Origin: Castor canadensis
Lineage: Eukaryota > Chordata > Mammalia > Rodentia > Castoridae
Reading direction: 5' to 3'
Assembly: GCF_047511655.1 (NCBI RefSeq)
Contig: NC_133390.1
Span: 90,279,583 to 90,343,582 of the forward strand
Length of the DNA stretch: 64,000 bases
The notes under the pieces are model-generated. The model was not told where the DNA came from. It did no database searches and saw only the letters and a program-made list of their open reading frames with translations. Below are positions 11,877 to 23,736 of this stretch, piece by piece. How positions within the stretch are numbered: position 1 is the stretch's first letter; each line of letters opens with the position of its first letter. The translations under genes and the position numbers were made by a program.

Positions 11877-12248
11877 GTCTTAGTCAAACCATGCTGCCAT
11901 ACAGCAAAAACATAACACTAGACTATAGTTCAAACAGTAGAAATTTATTTCTCATGGTTCTGGAGGCTGAAAGTCCAAGATCAGATCAGGGTGCCAATAT
12001 AGTTAGTGTCTGGGAAGGGTCCTCTTCTTCCTGACTTGAAGACTACTGTACACATGGGATTGGGGTGGAGGCGGTTGGGGGCCAGGGAGAGAGAAAGAGG
12101 AGCAAGCACACTTTCTAATAGGGGTTCTACCCTCATGACCTGATCTAAATCTAGGTAATGATCTCCCAAAGACCTCCACCCTCAAATATCATTATTTTGG
12201 ATTAGGGACTCAACATATGAATTTGAGGGGAATGCAACCCAGTCCAAG
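11877..12248 (-). mobile_element. MLT1-type (MaLR) LTR
   Basis: Reverse complement of a MaLR/MLT1 LTR: 'atttctcatggttctggagg' near one end and decayed termini. The open frames at 11981-12185 are by-products. Confidence 0.5.
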
Positions 12249-12288
12249 GTGAATAACATACCTGATTACAGATTTAAGGTAGAAATTA

Positions 12289-12345
12289 TATTCTTACCTA
12301 GCAAGTACGAGACTGTGAGCTCAAGCCCCAGTACTGTTAAAAAAA
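12289..12345 (+). repeat. 5'-truncated ID-like SINE with target-site duplication
   Basis: The 3' half of an ID-like unit ends in an A run and is bounded by the direct repeat TTATATTCTT on both sides, so this truncated copy is a real insertion. Confidence 0.7.
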
Positions 12346-12358
12346 AAAAGTTATATTC

Positions 12359-12485
12359 TTGCTGAGCACAGTGATGCTTGCCTGTAGTCCAGTTACTTGG
12401 GAGGCAGAGAAAGGAAAATGCACTCAAGAGTCAATGAGTTCAAGACCAGTCAGGGCAACATAGTGAGATTCTGTCTTAAAACAAA
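12359..12485 (+). repeat. B1-like SINE
   Basis: Plus-strand B1-like unit ('cagtgatgcttgcctgtagt' ... 'gagattctgtcttaaaac') with an A-rich tail. Confidence 0.75.
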
Positions 12486-13050
12486 AACAAAGAGATTGTA
12501 TTCTCTTAGAATTTTGAAGACATTGCTCCATTTGTTTTTTAGGTGTGATATATTAAGAGGTTCCATGCTGCTCTTGTCCCTGTCTTTTGGGCATGAGGTG
12601 TCCTTCCATTTTGGAAGCTTTTAGGATCTCCTCTTTATTCCTGACATTCATGTGCTTTGATTGGGGTCATTTTTCATAGATTGTGCTTGGCAGTAGGGGA
12701 CCATTTTATGAAGTTGGTGATTTGTGTCCTTTAGTTTGGGGAATATATTTTCTCTAAATATTTCCACACTTTTATTTTCTTTGTTCTCTTTTCCTGAAAT
12801 TCCAGTTTGTTGGAAGTTTTAACTTCTGGATTAAAACTCTATTTTATTTACCAGTTCTTATATTAATCATCTCTGGCTATTGCGATAGCCTTTTAAAACT
12901 TTACCTTTTAATATATCTTCTGAATTTTGCTTTGATGATGTTTGATCATAGTTATAATTTTCTATAGCCATTTTTTGTCTTGAATGGTAATTTAAAGTAT
13001 TTCCACAAATTCTCTGATACTCTCACCAAAAAAAAAAAAATGGAGCCTAC

Positions 13051-13139
13051 ATCTGAGTGTGGTGGCACATGGATGTAAGCCTAGTATTCAGGAGGTGGAA
13101 GCAGAAGGATCACATCAGGAACTTGTCTCAAAAAAAAAG
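13051..13139 (+). repeat. B1-like SINE
   Basis: Short plus-strand B1-like copy ending in an A run; part of the middle is missing. Confidence 0.65.
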
Positions 13140-13140
13140 G

Positions 13141-13695
13141 AGCCTAAAGATTTTATCAGTGAAAATGGGCTAGACTGAGCGACTTGTATCTCTGTGTGAT
13201 TTTGAATACTAGGTTATAAAAGACACTGGCAGGACTGGAGGAGTGATTCAAGTTGTAGAAAGCCTGCCTAGCAAGCATGAGGCCCTGAGTTCAAACGCCA
13301 GTACTATCAAAACACAAACAAAAAAACAAAGAAGAAAGGACACTGGTTTTCCCTTGCTTTTTCTCTAAATAATACTTGCTCTGAAGGAAGTCAGTTACCA
13401 TATTGTGAGAACACATGACAGTTTGGTGTAGAAGTCTATGTAGTGAAAAACACTACATGTTTCCTGCCAACAGCCATGTAACAAACCATCTATAAGAAGA
13501 TCCTCCAAATCCCCAGAAAATGCAACCCCAGCTGACAACTTGACTGCAATCTCATGAGAGACCCTGAGCCAGAATCATTTAGCTAAATTGCTCCCAGTCA
13601 GATTCTTGATTCACAGAAACTCTGTGAGATAATTAATATTGCAAGACGCTAAGTTTGTAAGAGTTTATTTTGCAGCAATAGATAACTAACACACC
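13141..13695 (+). mobile_element. MLT1-type (MaLR) LTR interrupted by a SINE
   Basis: The 3' part ('tgactgcaatctcatgagag' through 'gcaatagataactaacaca') is a clear MLT1-like LTR end. A younger ID-like SINE sits inside it. Confidence 0.6.
13231..13325 (+). repeat. ID-like SINE
   Basis: Plus-strand copy with the 'gcctagcaagcatgaggccc' block and A-rich tail, inserted into the MLT1-like LTR. Confidence 0.85.
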
Positions 13696-13704
13696 TTGCT
13701 ATTG

Positions 13705-14315
13705 AATGTTTTTTTTTCAAAGGTAAATTTATTTTTAAATGATAATGACATAAAAATGTACATATGTATGGCGTAACATGTATAGGTGTATATGTTGTAT
13801 AATGTTTAATTCAAGTTAAGCATATCAATCTTCTCAAGTGTTTATCATTTCTTTATAGTAAAACTAGTTTAAATCCTTTCTTCTAGTTTTTGAAATGTAC
13901 AGTACATTATCCTTCTCTATAGTTATCCTACTGTAAACTATAAATAGTATACCAGAATTTCTTGGCTTTTCTTGAACTGTAATTTAGTACCTATTAACCA
14001 ATTTTTCTCCAATCATTCCTCCCCCCACATTCTCTCCAACCTCTGGTAACCAACACTCTATACTCAATTTCTGTAAGATCAATATTTTTATATTACACAT
14101 GTGAGAACATGCAGTACTTGTCTTTCTTTGTCTGATTTATTTCACTTAATATGCAAAATCTCCAGTTCCATCCACATTATTGGCAATGATGGGATTTCAT
14201 TCTTTTTATGACTTAGGAGCAGCCCATAGGGCACATGTACTACGTTTTCTCTATCTGTTCATCATTTGATGGACTGACTGTTCTTTTTACAAATGTCCTA
14301 CTGTCTGTTAATTTA
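13705..14315 (-). mobile_element. Old L1 3' end
   Basis: Reverse complement of an ancient L1 3' terminus: 'ccagttccatccacattatt' and 'tttcattctttttatgactt' are typical of the L1 ORF2 end and 3' UTR. No intact frame. Confidence 0.65.
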
Positions 14316-14385
14316 CAGGGCATTAATCGTCTTTAAGTTTTCTTTTGCTCACTGAATTGTCTCTAATTCCTTTGAGTTTCGTTCT

Positions 14386-14457
14386 TTCCTTCTTCTTCCC
14401 TCCGTCCCTCCTTCCTTCCCTTCCTCCCTCCTTCCCTTCCTTCCTTCCTTCCTTCAT
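14386..14457. repeat. Pyrimidine-rich (CTTC/CCTT)n tract
   Basis: Imperfect simple repeat of CTTCC/CCTT type. The lysine/glutamate-rich frame on the other strand is a result of it. Confidence 0.85.
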
Positions 14458-15169
14458 ATTTTGTATTGAGTATAGTTGACAAAAGCCAAAGAGATGGAAA
14501 AGAATACAGATTCTGGGAAAGAGGAAGCAAACAAATAGCAAATGTCTGCTACAGGAATCAAGTAAAGTAGGAGGAAAACATAGATATCCTGTAAGAGGAA
14601 AGAGGGCTATGAATGTATTCTAGAGGATGTTTTGTTTTGCTTACTCGCAAACCAAGGAAAGCATTAAACATAAAAAGTCTGTTGACCCAATTTCACTATA
14701 ATCAGCGCTCAAATTTCTTAATTCACATCACTTTTGGCAAAGATTTGTAATATAGTGTAAGTTGGAAGTACTTGGTGGTGATTCTATACTGTTTTGCTCA
14801 AATTCTCCTGTTTTAAAGCTGTATGATTGATAAACCAAGACTACTAAGAAAACCTACATCTTGCTTATAGAACAAATAGATTGAGTATTGAATTAGTCTA
14901 ATAGTTTTTAGACCTTTAGGTAAATGATTCTCTATAGATTTCATTACCTATAGTCTGTGACTTTGAGTAATGATTTTTTCAAATTTTAAGAGCCTTTTTA
15001 TTGTAAAATAGGCATATTTATCACAAGTTTGTGATAACAATTGAATGAGAAAAGATTATTAGAATAATGTCCAGCATAGTGAGCCTCTCTTTCTTCCTCT
15101 CTCTGCTTCTGTTTCCCTTCTTTCTCTTATTCTCACTCTACTTCTTTGCTTCTTCTCCCCCCCCACAAC
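14458..15169. other. AT-rich intergenic DNA
   Basis: I see no gene or named repeat. Confidence 0.45.
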
Positions 15170-15403
15170 CTTATATTTCTTTATAGTATTAGTATTATTT
15201 TCTTTTTATTGCTGTATGTTACATTACACATAGTAAGGGGTTTCATCATGACATTTTCACACATGCATACAATATACTTTGATCATATTCACCCCCTCTA
15301 TTACTCTTTCTCATCCCCCACTTACCTCCCCCCTTTTCTCTTCCCCTTCTACTTCCTCAGTATACCCCCTTTTATTTTCCTGTACTGTTTTTTTAAATTT
15401 TGT

Positions 15404-15482
15404 TTTGGCAGTGCTGGGGTTTGAACTCAGGGCCTTGCATTTGCTAAGCAAGCACTCTACCATTTGAACCACACCCCCAGTC
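15404..15482 (-). repeat. ID-like SINE
   Basis: Well-preserved minus-strand copy nested in the L1 fragment. Confidence 0.85.
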
Positions 15483-15632
15483 CTTTTTGTTTTATTTTCC
15501 CCTAGCTTCCACAAGTGAGAGAAAATATGGAATATTTGTCTCTGTGGTACTGGCTTATTTCACTTAACAAGATGATCTCCAGTTCTATCCATTTTCCAGC
15601 AAATGACATAATTTCATTCTTCTCTTGTTTAT

Positions 15633-15848
15633 GATAGTACTGGGATTTGAACTTAGGCACTTCGTAAGCACTTGCTTGCTAGGCAAGTGCTTTTATCACT
15701 TGAGGCACTCCACCAGCCCATTTTTGTGATGGCTTTTTTCAAGATACAGTCTTGTGAAAATTTGTCTGGGTTACCCTTGAACCATGATCCTCCTGATCTC
15801 TGCCTCCTGAGTAGTTAGGATTACAGGAGTGAGCAACCAGCACCCAGC
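15633..15848 (-). repeat. B1+ID dimeric SINE
   Basis: Minus-strand dimer nested in the L1 fragment. CATTCTTCT-like repeats on both sides look like its target-site duplication. Confidence 0.8.
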
Positions 15849-15960
15849 AATTGCATTCTTCTTAATGGATAGTAAAACTCCATTGTATATAAAAACATTT
15901 TCTTCATCCATTCATCTGCACCTAGGTGATTCCATATTTTGACTATCATAATAGGGCCAG

Positions 15961-17026
15961 ATATGCTTTTTATGGTCACTGAGGGCTTGATAAAAGAGAA
16001 GGCTTTTGAAAGGGATAGTGATGATGGTGGTGGTGGTGATGATGTATATGTGCATGTGTCTAGGCTGGGACTTTCTTACAGGTAGAGAATAGCCTCTGCA
16101 AACTACAGAGGTATGGGAGTGTATGTTAAAATTGGAAGCCAGCAAGTATAAAATCTAAAAACTTACCATGTATCAAACTTATAACTTTGTGAACACTGAG
16201 TCTTCAAAGACCGAAATATAGTTCTTGCTAGAACAAGAGCTATTAATCAAGTGTGCATGTGGTATCTTATTATCAAAGATAATTTGAATTATCAAATCAC
16301 CTGAAAGGAAATACTTTCATAGTATGTTGTCATAGTGTAAGTATTTGTCTAATAATCTGTCAATGTTTATTGGATGAAAAAAATGATATATCTTGAGACA
16401 TTTTCAAGAGTCAGCCAGGTAGAAGTTATATTTTCTTTCCCAAGTATTACTACTATCTCTTTACTCCCTTCAATGCTTCAACATTTATGCGATAACTGCA
16501 GTGTTCCCTTTTATTTGGCCCTTCTAATTGTTTGCTGCCATCTAGTGTAATAAAGTTGATGTTGTGATGTTTTTAATTAAAATGGTTTTCCATTGATTTT
16601 TGAGGAGTACTGCTCTTCACAGTTCATTTTAAAATTTAAACCATAATTAAAATTTCATTAAAAAGTGATGGTCTGTTTAACAGGGTACAATGATGGTTTT
16701 TCAGCTTAGATTCTGCATATTAAAGCTAAGTCACTAAAAAGTATCTGGATAAAATTCAAAACATGGAGAGTCCAGTAATGCAACTAAAATAATTTTAAAA
16801 GTTGGAAACACTCCAAAGCAATGGAATGGGATGGGTATAATTTGGAACAACTTCTGTCTGGTGTTGCTGTGTCCTGGTTTCTACCTACTCAAAGTTTATG
16901 TAGTTTTTCTGACAATGACTTTTAAAATGTCAAATGAGGTGGATCATATTATCTTGATAATTTAAAAGCCCTGAGTAAATTAAGGTCAGAAAATATTTAA
17001 TTTGCTCCCTGGATTTTGTTGTTGCT
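15961..17026. other. AT-rich intergenic DNA
   Basis: Apart from a short (GAT/GGT)n tract near 16018-16044, I see nothing I can name. Confidence 0.45.
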
Positions 17027-17392
17027 ACAGCCTGAAAGTTTGTGTCTCCCCAAAGTTTTATGTTGAAACATAATCCCCAAGGCAACAATAATGTTAAGAG
17101 GTGTGGCCTTCAGGATGTGATTAGGTCGTGAGAGTACAGCCCTTATGAATGTGATTAGTGCCCTTATAAAACAGGCCTGAGGGAGCCTGTTTGCCCCTTC
17201 CACTGTGTGAAGACACACAAAAGGCACCCTCTATGAAGAATGAGCCTTCAACAGACACCACATCTTCTGGTGCCTTGATATTTGACTTCCCAACCTTCAG
17301 AACTATGAGCAATAAATTTCTGTTGTTTATAAATTGGCACTCAATCTAAGGTATTTTTGTTGCAGCAGCCTGAATGAATCAGATAATTTTCA
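17027..17392 (+). mobile_element. MaLR/MLT-class solo LTR
   Basis: Contains 'tgattagtgcccttataaaa', a terminal 'aataaatttctgttgtttat' polyadenylation block and a TGTTGC...GCAGCA-like frame. Clearly a mammalian-wide ERVL/MaLR-class LTR; the subfamily is left open. Confidence 0.7.
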
Positions 17393-17542
17393 CATATACC
17401 TATCATAATATCATTTTTTCTTTCTCTCCTGCCCCTCTCCCTTTTGTCTTCTGTGAAATGGGAGATATGTTTTGGTTATGATTTCATATTTAGAAAACTT
17501 GTGGTTCTGAAAGAAATATTGACTAGGTAAGATTGCTATGAC

Positions 17543-18019
17543 ATCGTTTCTAGACTCTCAGGGCGAAAGTTTAAAATTAAGTTGGTTTTGAAGTCAGTAC
17601 TTTCTTGCTGTGATGGAAAGCACTCTGACCCAGGGCTTTCTGCCCTCTGGCTTGGGGCTTCTGAACAAATCCTTGGAAGCCACCAAATTAGAATTGGAAT
17701 GCTTTTTTAGACTATTTCATCTTTCTTCCTTTTCTTTTTTTTTCCCCAATTCTCCATCCATTTGTACCAATAAATTAATTCTTACACATAAGAAATTCAG
17801 TAGGTGGGCACTGGGAAACCTGAATTCTAATCCTGGCTCCTGTAGTAAGTGGTGTTAGTTAAGACACATACACCATTCTGGGCCTCACTTTTCTCAAATG
17901 TTGGGTTTAGGTATGTTTTGAGTTTTGTTTTTTCCTTTCCATATCTGTGAAAAACAAGAAAGTACTGACTTCAAAACCGACTTAATTTTAAACTTTCACC
18001 TCGAGAGTCTAGAAACGAT
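17543..18019. repeat. Inverted repeat with 65-bp arms
   Basis: The arm at 17543-17607 is the reverse complement of 17955-18019 with four mismatches in 65 positions (94% identity), all transitions. The spacer is 347 bp and contains a MIR-like segment. Weak similarity may continue about 15 bp inward from each arm (shared TGGAAAG). There is no similarity or target duplication outside the arms. I do not recognise a transposon family. Confidence 0.85.
17796..17905 (+). repeat. MIR-like SINE relic
   Basis: 'gaattctaatcctggctcct' followed by a 'gggcctcacttttctcaaat' block resembles the MIR core. Old and diverged. Confidence 0.5.
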
Positions 18020-18077
18020 TAGTTTTATTTAATTTCTGGATTTGAGGGAAAAGCAAAAGATAGTTAGAAAATAAATT

Positions 18078-18152
18078 GTTTGGTGGTACTGGGGTTGAAC
18101 TCATACTTGCTAGGCACATTCTCTACTACCTGAGCCACAGCCTCAACCTGAA
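18078..18152 (-). repeat. ID-like SINE fragment
   Basis: Minus-strand copy with internal deletions ('ggtactggggttgaactcat'). Confidence 0.7.
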
Positions 18153-18851
18153 ACCATTATTGAAGAAGCAAGAAGCAGTAGTAGAAGATATTGGAGAAAT
18201 AGCAAGGTTAACTGCTTTTTATTCTTTAGGTTCAGCTGCTAAAGGTAGCAGGATAGTTTCAGGCATCTTGTCCCCAAAAGGACACAAAATCCAGAATTGG
18301 GAAAGATACATCTTCAAAGTGAATAGTTTTTCATAAGATAATGCAAAGCTCAAATGAGATAAAATGGACTTAAAAATATAGGAAAGTATTTGAGGTCTGT
18401 ATGTCTAAATATTCAAAACACAGGAGATAAAGACTACGTTGACTATGTTGTAGGCTGTAACCATCTAGGTATATCACTCGTGAAAATTGGACTTCTTTTT
18501 TATGAAGTAATTATAGACTGTGGGATTATGTTATGCACTGAAGGGTATGTGGAAAGAGTAGGTTGTTTTTTCCCTTCAAACATTCTTCTGCCTTCAGATC
18601 TGTACACTGTCAAGTCACCTCCCCATCATCCCTCAGTACTTCCCTAGGAGCTGTAGTTCCTACACTTAGTGGTATCAGGCACAGGGAACATTTATAAAAC
18701 AAAACACTTAAATGCTGGGAGAAATTGTGTGATTAAGAACATTAGAAAAAGCAACCACTATCCACTTTTATGATCATATCAAAAAGAGAATGCATTAAAA
18801 TTAGGAAAAACATAATCTCAACATCAAGTCATTTTTAAGTTGAATTATTTT
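18153..18851. other. Unassigned intergenic DNA
   Basis: Two chance-length open frames and no recognisable family. Confidence 0.4.
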
Positions 18852-19073
18852 TGTTGTTGTTTTTGGTAGTACTGGGATTTGAACTCAGGATCTTGTTGTT
18901 ATTAGGCAAGTGCTCTACCAGTTGAGCCACAGACCCAGCCCTTTTTGCTTTAGTTTTTTTTTTCAGAGAGAGTCTCATGCTTTTTGCTAAGCTTGCCCCA
19001 GACAGCAATCCTCCTACCTCTGCCTTCTGCATAGCTGGGATTACAGACAGGTATGAGCCATTGCACCAGGCCC
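18852..19073 (-). repeat. B1+ID dimeric SINE
   Basis: Minus-strand ID-like unit (18852-18940) followed by a B1-like unit ending at 'gccattgcaccaggccc'. Confidence 0.8.
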
Positions 19074-19544
19074 TAAATTAACTAACTTAATGGAAAATTG
19101 ACTGTATTATTCTTATTTTTCTTATTTTCTAGTAGATTGGTGAAAATATCTTTATGTACTGATGATTGAGAATCACTACTCAGAGGATAAAAATATAATT
19201 TTTATTTCAAGTAACACAAATTTATTGAATATTTTAATCTTTCCCAGCTAGAATTTATATTCAAATATTTCAAGAAAGTCTCAGATAATAACTTAGTTTC
19301 AAACATGATAAAGAAAGCACAAGCTTTGGTTCAACATGCAATGTTAATTTCTTTGCTTATGTCTTATTCTTCTGGTTATATTTTGTCATAAAAATTTACC
19401 TCATTCCCAAAAGCTATTTGAGATAGCTTATAGCCCCTACTGTAGTAAAATAGGAGGAAGAATTAAAATAAGAGAAAAATAATGATAAGGAAATAAAATA
19501 AGGAAAAATAATGTTGGAATGCATAAATGCGTGAGTCCTATGTA

Positions 19545-19878
19545 GACTGAGCATCCCTAATCTGAAACTATAAAATACGAAATGCTCCAAAATCTTAAAC
19601 TTTTTAGGAACTGACATGATGCTACAAGTGGAAAATTCCCTGACCTCATGTAACAATTTACAGTTAAAACACAGATATAATAAAAAATTGTATAAAACTA
19701 TCTTCAGGTTATGTGTATAAAATGTATATGAAGCAGAAACAAATTCATACTTGGATTTAGGTCCTGCCCCCACAATAACTCATTGTGTATATGTGAATAC
19801 TCTATTCCAAAATTTGAAAAGTCTGAAATCCAAAACACTCTGGTCCCAACCATTTCAGATAAAGGGATATTCAACCTG
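19545..19878. mobile_element. Tigger-type MITE
   Basis: Terminal inverted repeats of about 25 bp (left GACTGAGCATCCCTAATCTG; right, read inward, CAGGTTGAATATCCCTTTAT) are flanked by TA dinucleotides at 19543-19544 and 19879-19880. This is the structure of a non-autonomous TcMar-Tigger element. The frames crossing it (19414-19982) are not genes. Confidence 0.75.
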
Positions 19879-19958
19879 TATATACTTTTCAGATGAACCT
19901 CATATTTCAATGTAAGATTTCTAACAGCCAAAAGAAAAAGGGAAGCAGATTTATTACC

Positions 19959-20440
19959 GATTGCTGTATAACAAATTACCACAAAAGTTAGCTGCTGTAA
20001 ACAACAAATGCTTTCTCTGAGGATCAGGACTATTGGAGTGGCTTAGCTAGGTTCTGGATCAGAGTTTTTCATGAGGCTGCCACTATGTGAAGGCTTGAGT
20101 GAGGCTGAAGGATCCATTTCCAAGATAGTTCATCATTTGGCTGTTAGTCGAGGCTAATGGACTGGCCATTATGAAGGCATTCATTCTCCACCATGACTTT
20201 CCACAGGACTGCCTGGGCATGCTTACAACATGGCAACTGGTTGGTGAATGATTTAAGAGAGGACGGAGAGGAAGCTCTATTGCCTTTTATGATCTAGCCT
20301 TGGAAATGACATACTAACACTTCTGTCATATTCTGTGGGGTTACCCAGATCAACACTGATACATTATAAGTTGTAATTGAACAGAAAAATGAATATCAGG
20401 AGGCTGGGATCACTGGAGACAATGCTGGCAGATGGTTACC
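19959..20440. mobile_element. Old mammalian interspersed repeat, LTR-like
   Basis: 'ttgctgtataacaaattacc' through 'ccttttatgatctagccttg' matches a common mammalian repeat consensus that I remember but cannot name with confidence. A second copy of the same family is at 39195-39500. Confidence 0.5.
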
Positions 20441-20689
20441 ATTTTGATAAAATTATAAAATTCAGTTTTATTTGTTTAAAAACAAGCCAGTTTCTTGGAA
20501 AAAGGAAAGTTTTTTTTTTTCTGGACTGAGATATGAAAGAAATTTATTTCATGGAAAGTATATAAAGAGAACATTATATGAAATTGTGTACAATGCTCTC
20601 AATGACATATAAAAATAGCTCAAATAGTAAGTACAAATGAATGTTTTTATGTTATACCTCAATGTAAATTGATTGTATAAAAATGAAAT

Positions 20690-20770
20690 ATGGGATGGGA
20701 TGTGACTCAAGTAGTAGAACATTTGCCTAGTAAGCACAGGGCCCTAAGTTCAATCCCCAATATTTCAGAA
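20690..20770 (+). repeat. ID-like SINE
   Basis: Plus-strand copy ('gactcaagtagtagaacatt') leading directly into a long purine-rich tail. Confidence 0.8.
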
Positions 20771-20925
20771 AGGAAGAGAGAGAGAGAGGAAAGGATAGAA
20801 GAAATGAGGGAAGGAAAGGAAGGAAGATGGAAGGAAGGAAGGAAGGAGGGAAGGGAAGGGAAAGGAGGAACAAAGAGAAGGGATGGAGGGGAAGGGAAAA
20901 GAAAAGAAAGAAAAATAATTCAGTA
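20771..20925 (+). repeat. (GGAA)n-rich SINE tail
   Basis: Purine-only simple repeat grown from the tail of the ID-like SINE just before it. The Lys/Glu/Arg-rich frames here are by-products. Confidence 0.85.
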
Positions 20926-22169
20926 AAAGGACTGGTACAAGAAATTTACACAATCGGTCAAATTCAAGGTGTTCAGATATATGAGTATGATCCAAGGATA
21001 ATTTTTAGGGAAACTGGAATGATGTTTGTCAAAATGGAATAATTTTACCCCTGGATTATACATATTAGTGTGCTTTGGGGTACTTGAAACCAGAGAATTA
21101 GCATGCCCCCTCTTTCTGAAGTATTAAAATTACATGAATATTTGGAGGCAGCTGTGAATATTTTTCTTAAAACATTTGTCATATAAATTTACAAGAAAAA
21201 ATCTGCATTTATTATTTTCCATTTATATTGATTTTCTGTTTTATATTTGTTCAATTTTTTTGTGTTTTTATATTGTTATATGCCAGAATTACTGGGAAAG
21301 TTGAACTTTTGTATCATTGGAAAAAACCTGCTTTATTTGCCCGCCTCCACAATTGGGCACATTATTGCTGTGAGCCTAGGTTAAATAAATGCAATTTCCT
21401 CTTTGTTATGCTCATCCTGAAAGTAGTGCTTACAGCTAGATCACATGACTTCTCAAGTCACCGTATGGAAGTTCACGTGTATGATTTTGAAGATTGAGAC
21501 TGCCTCTTTTTAAACCCCCGTGTGTGTTTATTTACTTGCATATTTATGATTTTGATTATAGAAAATGATTATTTTCTCACAAATGAGCTCAACTTCTGAC
21601 ACAATTTTCCATGATCAAGTATTTTGTTTACAAATATAAAAAATTATGCTTAGTTTTACTTTTCATGGCAATTAGTTTCCTAGTAATATAAATGTACCTG
21701 AAATTCAGTTTTAAAAATTATTGTAATGCTTCCTTGTTTTCTTAAAATGTACTATTATACATTTAAAATTATGTCTTCACTTAGGAGCACCCATTGATGA
21801 TAGAAAAAGAAATTTTTGATGCACAAGCTTAAAGACTATGGACATGTAAAATATTCATATTCAAAGAAAATAACTGAAATGATCAGAGTATGAGCAAGTG
21901 GAATTGTTCCTGGAGACTCTTTCATAGAACTCAACAGGAAAAGCAAGTTAGCATACTCCAATCACAGTAGAATCAGACTAAGGAGCAGCAGTGAATCAAA
22001 CATGTAGAATATGCTCCAATTCTGGGTTATGGATGGTAGCAAATTAACCTCAAAATGTTGGTGACTTAACAGTACAATGATTTTAGGTCCAGTGACTAGA
22101 GTAGTTCCCGTCCATGCAGGAATTTAGTCAGCTTCCATATTGTGACTTATCTTAAGACAGAGCTTCCAA
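20926..22169. other. AT-rich intergenic DNA
   Basis: I see no gene or named repeat. 22025-22150 may be a fragment of the same old family as 19959-20440. Confidence 0.4.
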
Positions 22170-22745
22170 TTTCATTGAAATAAAGGCAGAGTAGTGGCCA
22201 CCAGAGGCTAAGAAGGATGGATGAAAGGGGATAGAGGTAGGTTGGATAATGGGTACCAAAATACATTTCTGTAGTAATTGTAATATACTCCAGCACTGTG
22301 GGGTTGCTACAGTTTGCAGCAGTTTATTACATATTTTATAAAGTGCTAGAGAAAAGAGTTTGAGTTTTCTACTACAAAGAAATGATAAATATTAGCTGGG
22401 CACTGGTGGCCATGCCTGTAATCCTAGCTACTTGGGAGGCTGAGATCAGGAGGATCACAGTTTGAGGCCAACCTGGGCAAATAGTTAATGAGACCCCATC
22501 TCCAAAATAATCAGAGCCAAATGGACTGGAGGTGTGACTCAAGAGGTAGAGCACCTGCTTTGCAAGGGCGAAGTCCCGAGTTCAACCCGTAGTCCCCCAG
22601 GAAAAATTAAAAGAAGAAATGATAAATGTTTAAGGAGATATAAATACAAATTTCCCTGGTCTGATCAAACACATTACATACATGCATTGAATTGTCACAC
22701 TGTACCCCATAAATATGTATAGTTATTACATGTCCATTAAAATAC
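22170..22745 (+). mobile_element. Old L1 3' UTR interrupted by a SINE
   Basis: 'aggatggatgaaaggggata' at the start and 'gtaccccataaatatgtata' near the end are typical of an old L1 3' UTR in plus orientation. The dimeric SINE at 22391-22613 splits it. Confidence 0.65.
22391..22613 (+). repeat. B1+ID dimeric SINE with a 14-bp target-site duplication
   Basis: A B1-like unit (22391-22510) is joined to an ID-like unit (22520-22605). The whole is bounded by AAGAAATGATAAAT at 22377-22390 and 22614-22627, so the two units inserted together. RNA polymerase III A and B boxes are present in the ID part in decayed form. Confidence 0.92.
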
Positions 22746-23454
22746 TCAAAAGGATAACACAGCTCTCATATTTGGAAAATCATGCACTGGTTCATAAATG
22801 CTCTGTTTTAGAAACGACTTTCGTTATTTTCATTTACGGACCATAACTAGTTGTCTGGGCTTATCTCACTGCAAATGTGGAAGGAAAGTGGAGGAACACG
22901 TGGTTATTTGGTGAGCAGTATGTCTCTGCAATGGCTGCTTCTCTGAGCATGAGTCTTATGGTAGATAGCAAAATAGCTTTAAATTTTTCTATGATATAGG
23001 GGAAAAACTCTGAGTAACTATATAAAACCAACTCTCTTTCAGAACCAACTACACAAATTATGAAGAAAAGTCACTAAAAATTTTCAGAATTAAAGAAACA
23101 CACAATAACAAACAGAACATAAGAAAACTAAAGCTGCTTTTAAAATCAGTTTAAAAATCCTTGTGAACAGTGAAGCCATTAATTGGGAGAAGCTACAAAT
23201 TTGGCTAAAAAAACTTCAACAGGATACGTGTTTAGTAAATAGAAGTGATACCCAGGGCCCAGTCCTCACATGAAGCTGTGGGAGCTGCATATCTGTGGAA
23301 TTTATTAGCTTAACACTGCATCATTTTTTGAGAACGTCTCATCTCAAAACCTTTTGTCTTTTTTTTTGTGCAGTATGTGCAACAGCATGGTACAAATGAC
23401 AAATTATAGATGCTTTTACTGAAAACAAAAACTTCAATCAAAAATGAAGTTTGA
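22746..23454. other. AT-rich intergenic DNA
   Basis: I see no gene or named repeat. Confidence 0.4.
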
Positions 23455-23550
23455 GGACTAGAGGCATGGCTCAAGTGATAGAGTGGTTGCCTACCAAGTG
23501 TAAAACCCTGAGTGCCAACCTCAGTACTGCCAACAACAACAACAAAAAAA
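23455..23550 (+). repeat. ID-like SINE
   Basis: Plus-strand copy with an (AAC)n-containing tail. Confidence 0.8.
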
Positions 23551-23555
23551 CAAAT

Positions 23556-23735
23556 TAAGAGCTGGAAGGAGTTGTGCATGACTGTGATCCCAGCACTCAG
23601 GGGAGGAAAAGGCAGGCAGGAGAGTCATGAGTTCAAGCCCAGTCTGGGCACTATAACAAGACCCATGTCAAACAATCAAAAAATAAATGAATAAATACAA
23701 ATAAAGAAGAAAAAAACATAAAGTTGAGGATTTTA
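23556..23735 (+). repeat. B1-like SINE with long A-rich tail
   Basis: Plus-strand B1-like unit ('tgtgatcccagcactcaggg' ... 'ctataacaagacccatgtca') followed by an A-rich tail, part of which is duplicated at 24039-24111. Confidence 0.7.
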
Positions 23736-23736
23736 T

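Larger units (their letters stand above)
15170..15960 (-). mobile_element. L1 3' end interrupted by two SINEs
   Basis: Minus-strand L1 3' UTR and ORF2-end pieces at 15170-15400, 15486-15632 and 15849-15960 form one fragment when the two SINEs between them are set aside. Diagnostic blocks include 'atctccagttctatccattt' and 'ctccattgtatataaaaaca'. Confidence 0.7.

Noticed and set aside
19414-19982. Two overlapping frames of 92 and 119 codons on the minus strand
   Set aside because: They lie across a Tigger-type MITE and have no family resemblance.
20690-21042. Basic, lysine/arginine-rich frames
   Set aside because: They are read through an ID-like SINE and its GGAA-type tail.
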